A DNA stretch of 14,967 bases from assembly GCA_030600745.1 (NCBI GenBank), contig JAUVLL010000032.1, positions 1 through 14,967 of the forward strand, read 5' to 3'. Shown here piece after piece: positions 1 through 5,600 of this stretch (within the stretch, counting starts at the first letter, position 1; each line of letters opens with the position of its first letter). The notes under the pieces are model-generated. The model ran no database searches. It saw nothing but the letters and a program-made list of their open reading frames with translations, and had not been told where the DNA came from. Position numbers and translations under genes: made by a program. The DNA comes from Spirochaetaceae bacterium (lineage in GTDB: Bacteria; Spirochaetota; Spirochaetia; B11-G9).

Positions 1-1064
1 TATGAAAGAAGCCTTATCCGTGTAAAAATATAATCAAGAGAATCATGCTTAAGTACATGCCGGGTGTAATCTGTTCCTTCCAGTTTTGTTAGATAATCAA
101 GATCCTTTTTTATGTACTTTTTCCTGATATCCGAACCATACCAATGAACCAGCCAAATATTACCCTCTGTAATCTCAATTGAAGTCATTCCTCTTTTCCC
201 TATTACACTACCTGAATTAAAAACACATGGAACGATGATATGATCACTGTAAAGAGAACTGATTGAATGTTCTTTGCCTTTTTTTTTCGTATGATTTTCA
301 ATATCTTCTTTACATTTTATTATTTTCTTTTCCAATTCTACTTTATTTTTTCTGTTAGCCTTCTGATATTCTCTCAGCAAAAACTCAATCCTGAATTTTA
401 ATGTATCCAGTTTTGATCGGGATTCAAAAAGAGGCCTGTGAGTGTGTCCGATTATTGATAGTATCTGTTTACTTTTGGAAAAATCATATGCCATTTTTTC
501 GACATGTGATTTTTTCATGTTATTATGAGCAACCGAGTAGCTTTTTATTCTTAAAGGAACAGCTACAAATCTCAGTACAATACTCATTATGTCATCAAAA
601 GTGTTGTAGTAGAAGGAGGCCTGATGACCATGGTAAATGAACAACTCTTTCTCATCCATTTTAAGAGTAAGGGATTTTAAGGTTGGGCAGCCGAGTTCAC
701 TTTCTTTATAACCAAACAGGCGTGAATCGTGATTACCGTATATCTTATAAAGACGATTGTCATTATAAAACCTGCAGAATATTTCGTATATCTCCTTCCA
801 TTGTTTCTTTATTCTGTTAAGCTGATATCTATGAAGCTCTTCTACATCACCATTAAGTACCAGGATATAATTATTTGCAAAATAAAAGTCATTAAGAACC
901 GTTAAAAACATCCTGGAATTTTTATGAAAATCATCCATTGATCTTCCATCACCCATGTGGAGATCACTGAATATAACTATTTTATCTTTAGCTGATATCC
1001 TGAGTTCAGGTGATTCTTTGTAAAGTTTTTCAAGAAGTTGAAAATAATGATTATCTTTAATCAT
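1..1064 (-). CDS. Metallophosphoesterase, partial (runs off the left edge)
   Basis: Calcineurin-like metallophosphoesterase; 354 codons are visible from ATG 1064 to the window edge without a stop. The two bases left over are TA, so the next codon may be a stop or Tyr. Metal-binding motifs appear in order: SDLHMG (residues 33-38), NGDVEE (71-76), GNHD (110-113), YHGH (144-147) and GHTHRP (206-211). These are the five blocks of the family (PF00149); the layout resembles the LpxH-like/YfcE-type soluble hydrolases. Residues 225-270 form a Lys/Glu-rich, probably coiled insertion before the last beta strands. The start lies 4 nt after the EIIA stop codon, so the two genes are very likely co-transcribed. 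No signal peptide is seen, so it is probably cytoplasmic. Substrate unknown (phosphodiester or phosphomonoester). The family is clear, the function is not. Confidence 0.85.
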   Translation of the reverse strand, partial: MIKDNHYFQLLEKLYKESPELRISAKDKIVIFSDLHMGDGRSMDDFHKNSRMFLTVLNDFYFANNYILVLNGDVEELHRYQLNRIKKQWKEIYEIFCRFYNDNRLYKIYGNHDSRLFGYKESELGCPTLKSLTLKMDEKELFIYHGHQASFYYNTFDDIMSIVLRFVAVPLRIKSYSVAHNNMKKSHVEKMAYDFSKSKQILSIIGHTHRPLFESRSKLDTLKFRIEFLLREYQKANRKNKVELEKKIIKCKEDIENHTKKKGKEHSISSLYSDHIIVPCVFNSGSVIGKRGMTSIEITEGNIWLVHWYGSDIRKKYIKKDLDYLTKLEGTDYTRHVLKHDSLDYIFTRIRLLS

Positions 1065-1068
1065 GATT

Positions 1069-1551
1069 TCAGTTTGACATATTAAGATAATTACGTAAAC
1101 GGCTATTCATTAGAACAGAGTCATGAGAGTTTAATAATGATCTTCTAAAAGATTCATGCTGCAGTAAACCAACAATTCCGGATAGTATATACAGATACTC
1201 TTTCTGTGAATCCGGAGGATTGGCAACAAGAAACAGGATATGCACAGGTTTATTATCAATAGCATTAAAATCTATCCCCTTACGGGACACCCCCAGAGCA
1301 ACAATCAGCTTTCCATTTTCGGAGCAGTTTCCATGAGCAATGGCAACACCCCTACCAAGACCGGTACTCATATTCTCTTCTCTTTTGATTACATTTTCCC
1401 GAAATTTAACGGGATCGGACAACATCTTTAATGATTTTGTTTTTAAAGTCAGCTCTTTGATAGCATTATACTTATCGGTTGCTTCGAGCTCACATAGATT
1501 ACAGTCAAATACTACATCTACCATTCTGGTTACAGTATCGGCAAAATACAC
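1069..1551 (-). CDS. PTS EIIA domain protein, PtsN-like (fructose/nitrogen type)
   Basis: Single-domain phosphotransferase-system EIIA type 2 protein (PF00359), 160 aa from a GTG start. The family signature is clear: RE at 57-58, then STGLGRGVAIAHG (62-74), with His73 as the expected phosphorylated residue, followed by KPVHILFLVANP (101-112). The usual PH before the active site is AH here. No EIIB, EIIC or membrane permease gene is nearby, so a regulatory role (as for PtsN/EIIA-Ntr, relaying phosphate from PEP via EI and HPr) fits better than sugar uptake; this is inference. The start is uncertain: GTG 1551 gives the usual family N-terminus (FADTV...), ATG 1524 is the first ATG, and neither has a good Shine-Dalgarno. 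It ends 4 nt before the metallophosphoesterase, forming a two-gene operon. Confidence 0.85.
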   Translation of the reverse strand: MYFADTVTRMVDVVFDCNLCELEATDKYNAIKELTLKTKSLKMLSDPVKFRENVIKREENMSTGLGRGVAIAHGNCSENGKLIVALGVSRKGIDFNAIDNKPVHILFLVANPPDSQKEYLYILSGIVGLLQHESFRRSLLNSHDSVLMNSRLRNYLNMSN

Positions 1552-1674
1552 AAATTGCGAAGATTTTTGTAGAAAATCTGATTTATATAATTATTATTTC
1601 CCTATAAGTCAGGCTAACCCATCCTTAATAACCGCACTAAGTCGGTTGCCAGGAGCTTTCCTCTCATCTGCTGG

Positions 1675-1791
1675 AGGCTTTTGCGATGTCTATAAATCCA
1701 GCTTGTTTTTGGCTTTTTGCGCCAGGTCACAGCTTATATATTAGAGAAGAAGTATTTTTTAAGTAGAAAAAGTGATACAGCGCAAAAAGCT
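1675..1791 (+). repeat. Dispersed repeat, copy 1 (117 bp, MITE-like)
   Basis: This segment begins AGGCTTTTGCGATGTCTAT (1675-1693) and ends GCGCAAAAAGCT (1780-1791). Both ends, and blocks between them (AGCTTGTTTTTGGC, TTTTGCGCCAGGT, ATTAGAGAAGAA, AAAAAGTGATA), recur in reverse orientation at 5307-5467. The ends are imperfect terminal inverted repeats (AGGCTTTTGCG against AGCTTTTTGCG). An internal copy of the motif, GGCTTTTTGCGCC (1711-1723), can pair with 1780-1790. Compared with copy 2 it lacks about 42 bp. It overlaps the 3' end of the acyltransferase pseudogene and supplies that gene's last codons and stop. Flanks TCTGCTGG and TTTGCTGA match at 6 of 8 bases, a possible decayed target-site duplication. 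Confidence 0.7.
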
Positions 1792-2444
1792 TTGCTGATA
1801 TACCCTTTGTAGGTACAGCTTCATGAACTGTAAACTTAATATCAGCCGGGCCTATTCTAAGATTTTCTTCCCAGGCATGCCAGGATCCGCTGGTTGTAAC
1901 GGGAACTATAGTTGCCTCTGCCCTTGTTGCAAGTTTAATGCTTCCTTTTTTAAAGATGCCCATGGTATCACTTTTACTCCTGGTCCCTTCTGGAAAGATT
2001 ATCATGGAATTGCCTTTTTTTATAAACTCAACACCTTTTTCAATAGACTGTAATGCCTTTTTCATATTTCCCCGGTCAATAAATGCACTTCGAAGAGCAA
2101 CTATCCATAGATTTAGAAACGGGTAGTAGAGCAGCTGTTTTTTTGCTATATATCCAACAGTTACAGGCAGGACAGAAAGAACAATTAGAATATCAAGCGC
2201 TCTGATGATTACCATCAAAACAAAGACCCTTTTCATCCGGTATTTTTTCCAGACCGTCTACTTTAATAGTGGAACCTGTTGTTTTAAGGACCATTTTAGC
2301 CCAGTTTGAAGAACCAAAATGAATAAACCCTTCAAGCAACCTGCCAAGGCCAAATTTTACAAGGATAATGTAGATTAGTGCAACCGGTGATCCCAGAACA
2401 ATTGGAACCCACATTGCTGTATAGAAGAGAATAGTACGTGCCAT
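1727..2444 (-). pseudogene. plsC: 1-acyl-sn-glycerol-3-phosphate acyltransferase (PlsC-like), frameshifted
   Basis: PlsC-family acyltransferase (PF01553), which would move an acyl chain to lysophosphatidic acid at the inner membrane. It is read in two frames. The first part (start ATG 2444, product beginning MARTILFYTAMW; an in-frame ATG at 2492 is also possible) runs through a membrane segment to GNHQSA and stops at TGA 2193-2195. The second frame continues with LDILIVLSVLP and carries motif III FPEGTRSKSD and the VPVTTSGSW block. Joining them by restoring two lost bases at 2193-2198 gives NHQSALDIL, the HX4D catalytic motif. Loss of one CT from a GCTCTT would explain it. The C-terminus after GIS (residues from KLFALYHFF on) is encoded by the dispersed repeat. 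No Shine-Dalgarno is visible; a TATAAT lies 6 nt upstream of ATG 2444. Either a true pseudogene or an assembly error. Confidence 0.75.
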
Positions 2445-2550
2445 GAATAGATTATATAACAAAAGGTTATTAAATATATATACAATCTTCATACTTTGTT
2501 CATAAACAGGGTATAGATTTCAAATATAAATTATTAACAGGAGGTCTGAA

Positions 2551-2961
2551 ATGACTAAAAAAACATTATTTATATTAATTATCCTGCTTATTACAGCAGG
2601 GGTCTTCGCTTCAGATTCAGAACTTACAGGTAGAGAAATTGCATCTAAAGGTTCAATACGAATTCTGGAAGGAACTTTTGAGATAGAAGATAGTGAATGG
2701 TATTTGCGGACAGAGAATAATTTCTATATTGTCCATAAGGGTCCCGATTGGTATACTGAGGAGATAGGATTCCTCCCACCGGAGGGAAAGCTGGTTGTAG
2801 TTGAAGGATTTGTTCTTGAGGAAGTAATATCTCCATGCACAATTACATCTAAAGGTACTTTGTACGCTTTCAGGAGTCAGGATGGAGATCCTCTATGGGG
2901 TGGTCGTGGAAACCGGTCAAATGAGAGATATCCTGATGATCATGAAGGGGAAAGGGGATAA
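2551..2961 (+). CDS. Small exported protein, probable OB-fold-like, first gene of a redox operon
   Basis: 136 aa with a clear N-terminal signal peptide (KK, then a hydrophobic run FILIILLITAGVFA, cleavage likely after FAS near residue 21). The mature part alternates short beta strands (TGREIASKGSIRILEGTFEI, LVVVEGFVLEE), ending in a charged, Gly/Arg/Glu-rich tail. I do not recognise a named family; the strand pattern and size suggest a small beta barrel such as an OB fold. A strong AGGAGG Shine-Dalgarno (2541-2546) sets the start. The next gene begins 4 nt after its stop, and a polyferredoxin follows, so it likely works with an envelope electron-transfer protein. A role in binding a metal or a redox partner in the periplasm is inference only. 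Confidence 0.75.
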   Translation: MTKKTLFILIILLITAGVFASDSELTGREIASKGSIRILEGTFEIEDSEWYLRTENNFYIVHKGPDWYTEEIGFLPPEGKLVVVEGFVLEEVISPCTITSKGTLYAFRSQDGDPLWGGRGNRSNERYPDDHEGERG

Positions 2962-2965
2962 TTGG

Positions 2966-3397
2966 ATGAATAGTTGGAAGGGGATACTAATTGCAGCCTT
3001 TTTACTTTCCACAGCAAGTGTATTTGCATGTGAGTTTACATTTACCCTTACCAATGCGAATGGTTCCTCACGGAACCTCCGCCCTGGTACCGATATAGAA
3101 CTCAATCTGAATGAAACTTATACTCTAAAAATTTTTCTTACTGAGGATCACAATAATTGTAAACTATCCCCACAGGACACAGATTTTCTTCTTAATGAGG
3201 AAAAATGGAAAACCACTAAAGACTATCTTCCACTTCAGCTTCTCGATGGAATTTCCTGGCTTAGCCAGGATTCCCGGCATCATATAGTAGAACTCAGCTT
3301 TCAAACTATAGTAAATGGTAGCTGTGAACTGGAAGTTTTAAGAGACTGTGATAAAAAAGAGGGATATGATGAGTTTATCCGGTTTGTTGTAAATTAG
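2966..3397 (+). CDS. Exported cysteine-containing protein of unknown function
   Basis: 143 aa from ATG 2966, which lies 4 nt after the upstream stop. An earlier in-frame ATG at 2882 would sit inside the previous gene and bury the signal peptide, so I prefer 2966. Signal peptide: NSWKGILIAAFLLSTASVFA, with Cys22 directly after it (SVFAC), so processing by either signal peptidase I or, less typically, signal peptidase II is possible. Mature cysteines occur in ACEF, NNCKL, GSCEL and RDCD; with EDHN before the second one they could form disulfides or bind a metal. The strand-rich sequence suggests an immunoglobulin-like or cupredoxin-like sandwich (inference). It sits between the small exported protein and the polyferredoxin gene (10 nt gap), in one operon. 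I do not know a characterised homologue. Confidence 0.75.
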   Translation: MNSWKGILIAAFLLSTASVFACEFTFTLTNANGSSRNLRPGTDIELNLNETYTLKIFLTEDHNNCKLSPQDTDFLLNEEKWKTTKDYLPLQLLDGISWLSQDSRHHIVELSFQTIVNGSCELEVLRDCDKKEGYDEFIRFVVN

Positions 3398-3407
3398 GGA
3401 AAGAATT

Positions 3408-4586
3408 ATGGCAAAAAAATCTATGACAAATATAGCAAGGAAACAGAACTGGGTAAGAAGAGTAATTCAAATAGGATTTTTTACTTTTGTATTTTTACTT
3501 ACTGCAGCACATGTATTGCCGGAATGGGGGGTTACACTTCCATTCTCCGCTGCCAGTATCCATGCACTCTGCCCATTTGGAGCTGTTGAAACAGTAGGCC
3601 GTTTAATAACTCAGGGAAAGTTTATTCCCAAAACGAATCAATCCAACTTATGGATGTTTTTTGCAGCAGCAGGTTCTACAGTGCTATTCGGTTCACTATT
3701 CTGCGGATGGATATGTCCCTTAGGCTCAGTTCAGGACTGGGTGGGTAAAGTGGGGAAAAAAATATTCAAAAAACGTTACAACCACTTTGTCCCGGACAGA
3801 ATAGACAGAGTACTTGGTTACCTTCGTTATGCAGTACTGATATTAATTATTGTAGATACAACCCGTATGATTAGTCTTACTTTTGCTAAAGTAGATCCCT
3901 ACTATGCCCTGTTCCACTTCTGGACGGGGGAAGCCTTATTCAGTGCAATTGCTGTACTGCTCCTTGTACTTGCCGCATCCCTTTTTGTAGAGCGTCCATG
4001 GTGCCGCTGGTTATGTCCTTTCGGTGCAGTACTGGGATTATTACAGCTTATCGCCCCATGGAAAATAAGACGAAATACCGATCTTTGTACTTCCTGCGGG
4101 TTATGCACCAAGGCCTGTCCATTAAATATAGATGTAGCTGATAAAGTCACAGTCTTCGATACCCGCTGCAACCTCTGTGGGGAATGTCTTGCTGCCTGCC
4201 CTGTGCCTGACACTTTGGATCATTCATTTCCGAGTAAGAGAAAGTCCGGGACACAAAGATTATCATTAAACAACAGATTTCTGACAGCTGGAATTGTTCT
4301 TGTACTTTTTGCTACCCCCATTCTATTTGCCAAACAGGCTGGTTTATTTATAACCTCAAACAAGATAGAAATAGTTCAGGGAAAGCTGATAGTTGATGAT
4401 ATAAAAGCTTCAATGACTTTAGAGGAGCTTGCCAGGGGATTTAACTCTACTTTGAAGACACTTTTAAATTATTTGGAACTCCCTTCAGATATGCCCGGAG
4501 AGACAAAGCTTAAAGATATTGAGGATGTAATTGAAACAGCTACAACCGGGGTTATTAAAAGAATGATGGCTGAATATACTCCCTGA
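3408..4586 (+). CDS. Membrane-bound 4Fe-4S polyferredoxin, NapH/NosR/CcoG-like
   Basis: 392 aa integral membrane iron-sulfur protein. Transmembrane segments are near residues 17-36, 83-100, 136-150, 174-194 and 291-309. Cys-Pro motifs at membrane faces occur as CP at 55-56, CGWICP (99-104) and CRWLCP (199-204), typical of the NapH/NosR C-terminal family. Two classical 4Fe-4S clusters follow: Cys227, 230, 233, 237 and Cys254, 257, 260, 264. The C-terminal soluble part (residues 320-392) contains MTLEELARGFN and a YLELPSDMPGETKLKDIE segment, a pattern I associate with small helical tails in several membrane redox proteins. The start follows GGGAAAG and lies 10 nt after the previous gene. It likely passes electrons from the quinone pool or cytoplasm to a periplasmic partner, perhaps its two exported neighbours. 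The electron acceptor is unknown. Confidence 0.88.
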   Translation: MAKKSMTNIARKQNWVRRVIQIGFFTFVFLLTAAHVLPEWGVTLPFSAASIHALCPFGAVETVGRLITQGKFIPKTNQSNLWMFFAAAGSTVLFGSLFCGWICPLGSVQDWVGKVGKKIFKKRYNHFVPDRIDRVLGYLRYAVLILIIVDTTRMISLTFAKVDPYYALFHFWTGEALFSAIAVLLLVLAASLFVERPWCRWLCPFGAVLGLLQLIAPWKIRRNTDLCTSCGLCTKACPLNIDVADKVTVFDTRCNLCGECLAACPVPDTLDHSFPSKRKSGTQRLSLNNRFLTAGIVLVLFATPILFAKQAGLFITSNKIEIVQGKLIVDDIKASMTLEELARGFNSTLKTLLNYLELPSDMPGETKLKDIEDVIETATTGVIKRMMAEYTP

Positions 4587-4672
4587 TCAGATCTTGCCTC
4601 TATACATTTTGCCGGGACAGAACACTTGATAAGTCAATATCGCTACAGAACTATTCTTTTTAATTATTTGTA

Positions 4673-4701
4673 TTTACTACACATCTACAATGTAGTATAT
4701 T
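4673..4701 (+). promoter_or_regulatory. Toxin-antitoxin promoter with overlapping operator palindrome
   Basis: A -35-like TTTACT (4673-4678), 17-nt spacer and -10-like TATATT (4696-4701) precede the toxin gene. The 7-bp inverted repeat TACTACA (4675-4681) and TGTAGTA (4691-4697), with a 9-nt gap, covers the spacer and overlaps both elements. Ribbon-helix-helix antitoxins of the CopG/BrnA type usually bind such operators to repress their own operon; that this one does so is inference from position. Confidence 0.55.
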
Positions 4702-4733
4702 ATATACAGAAACAAATACATCTGGAGTAATAG

Positions 4734-5027
4734 ATGGGTAAAAAACTCATAACATGGAATGAGGTAAAGAACCAAATATTAAAAATGCAGAGAAATATTG
4801 GTTTTGAGCAGATACTTGAAAAAATTGAATCAGGGGAGATAGTTGGGCGAAAAGTTCATCCGAATAAAGGAAAGTACCCTAATCAACAAATTTTCATTAT
4901 TAAGATAGATGATTATATCTATTATGTACCTTTTATTGAAAGTAATGATGAAATATTTTTAAAAACTATAATTCCAGGTAGAAAACTAACAAAAGAATAT
5001 AGAGGAGGAACAGCAAATGAAAAATAG
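4734..5027 (+). CDS. Toxin of a type II toxin-antitoxin system, BrnT-like
   Basis: 97 aa, start ATG 4734 preceded by GGAG at a good distance. The protein has an N-terminal helix (FEQILEKIESGEIV) followed by the strand-rich KYPNQQIFIIKIDDYIYYVPF and FLKTIIPGRKLTKEY. The end pattern (K-T-I-I-P-x-R-K-x-T-K-E-Y) matches the BrnT-like, RelE-fold group, whose members are usually ribonucleases. The next gene starts inside this one (11-bp overlap) and encodes a ribbon-helix-helix protein, the toxin-first order typical of BrnT-BrnA. The exact subfamily and the target are not certain. Basis: motifs seen, family from memory, activity inferred. The gene sits with its antitoxin between the redox operon and a repeat copy, a likely horizontally acquired cassette. 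Confidence 0.7.
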   Translation: MGKKLITWNEVKNQILKMQRNIGFEQILEKIESGEIVGRKVHPNKGKYPNQQIFIIKIDDYIYYVPFIESNDEIFLKTIIPGRKLTKEYRGGTANEK

Positions 5028-5307
5028 CCCGATAATTTTAAATAACGAAGAGTCTGAATTATTATCCGAAATTGAAAGTGGGAAATGGATAGATAAGCCC
5101 TTGTCCGAATCTGAACTCAACACTTATCAGGAAGCAGCAGAGTACACCAGGCTTTTGAAAGAGAAAAAACAAACCACCATACGATTTTCTGTGAGTGATC
5201 TTGCAATACTAAAAGCCAAAGCAAATGAAGTGGGTATGGGATATCAAAATTTGATTCAGGTACTGGTACATAATTATGTAACCGGTAAAATTGAATTGAA
5301 ATTATAA
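5017..5307 (+). CDS. CopG/ribbon-helix-helix antitoxin
   Basis: 96 aa; start ATG 5017 has an excellent AGAGGAGG Shine-Dalgarno inside the toxin gene, and the two genes overlap by 11 bp. The C-terminal half looks like a ribbon-helix-helix DNA-binding domain: a beta strand TTIRFS (53-58), helix DLAILKAKANEVG (61-73), then the YQNLIQVLVHNYVTGKI helix (76-92), the arrangement typical of CopG-type antitoxins. The acidic N-terminal half (EESELLSEIESGKW) would cover the toxin. It probably neutralises the upstream toxin and represses the shared promoter by binding the 4675-4697 palindrome. The stop codon TAA (5305-5307) overlaps the left edge of the inserted repeat and its direct repeat, so its last codons may lie in duplicated target sequence. 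Confidence 0.75.
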   Translation: MKNSPIILNNEESELLSEIESGKWIDKPLSESELNTYQEAAEYTRLLKEKKQTTIRFSVSDLAILKAKANEVGMGYQNLIQVLVHNYVTGKIELKL

Positions 5308-5467
5308 CAGCTTTTTGCGCTATATCACTTTTTGAATTTTAAAAGTGGTTCTTCTCTAATCTATGGCCAATACCTGGCGCAAAATAGCTAAGGATGCATA
5401 GGCGAGCAGCAGACGAAGTCTGTGACCAGCCAAAAACAAGCTGTTACCATAGACATCGCAAAAGCCT
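5307..5467 (-). repeat. Dispersed repeat, copy 2 (about 161 bp, MITE-like, with target-site duplication)
   Basis: Reverse-orientation copy of the 1675-1791 repeat. The ends are imperfect inverted repeats: AGCTTTTTGCG (from 5309) and CGCAAAAGCCT (ending 5467). It is flanked by the identical 8-mer AAATTATA at 5299-5306 and 5468-5475, which looks like a target-site duplication. Nested stems are visible: AGCTTTTTGCGC (5309-5320) with GCGCAAAATAGCT (5377-5389), and inside it CACTTTT (5326-5332) with AAAAGTG (5341-5347). It contains about 42 bp that copy 1 lacks, including the palindromic unit 5401-5431. No transposase is encoded, so it would be non-autonomous. Confidence 0.72.
5401..5431 (+). repeat. 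Palindromic 30-mer, arm A of an inverted pair
   Basis: A roughly 31-nt unit starting GGCGAGCAGC and ending GTGACCAGCC, with the core hairpin CAGACGAAGTCTG (5410-5422). Its outer halves match the reverse complement of 5528-5557, so the two units face each other across a 96-nt spacer and could form a long cruciform or RNA stem. It lies within the part of copy 2 that copy 1 lacks. Confidence 0.6.
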
Positions 5468-5527
5468 AAATTATAGGAACTTGATTCTCTTAGCATTTTA
5501 GAATAATGTTCTGCTACACACATTACA

Positions 5528-5557
5528 GGCTGGTCGCAAACAAGTTTGCTGCTCGCC
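5528..5557 (-). repeat. Palindromic 30-mer, arm B of an inverted pair
   Basis: Second unit, reading GGCTGGTCGC...GCTGCTCGCC on the plus strand, with the core palindrome GCAAACAAGTTTGC (5536-5549). The shell is the same as in 5401-5431, but the core differs in sequence while keeping perfect self-complementarity (AGAC/GTCT there, CAAAC/GTTTG here). This covariation suggests that the hairpin, not the sequence, is conserved. It lies outside the 8-bp direct repeats of copy 2, so it is a separate unit, 43 bp upstream of the proS start. Confidence 0.55.
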
Positions 5558-5600
5558 CATGCAACCCCGGAAACGATCTCAGCATCCATAGGAGAAAATT

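Noticed and set aside
401..640. 79-codon plus-strand frame opposite the left metallophosphoesterase
   Set aside because: The minus strand reads through with five conserved metal-binding motifs; the plus frame has no recognisable feature.
1340..1744. 134-codon plus-strand frame opposite the EIIA gene
   Set aside because: It is antisense to a gene with clear EIIA motifs, lacks a ribosome binding site, and its 3' part is repeat sequence.
2187..2210. Programmed ribosomal frameshift in plsC
   Set aside because: No slippery heptamer or downstream stem is visible at the site, and the shift needed is +1 or -2. A two-base deletion explains it more simply.
5307..5467. Integron attC site next to a toxin-antitoxin cassette
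   Set aside because: The position and palindromic form suggested it, but the ends do not fit RYYYAAC/GTTRRRY, and flanking 8-bp direct repeats fit transposition better.
5356..5589. 77-codon minus-strand frame over the repeat region
   Set aside because: It lies entirely in dispersed and palindromic repeat sequence, has no Shine-Dalgarno, and its only relative here (GFCDVY.SLFLA at 1675-1744) is the other repeat copy read through. Shared peptide reflects shared DNA.
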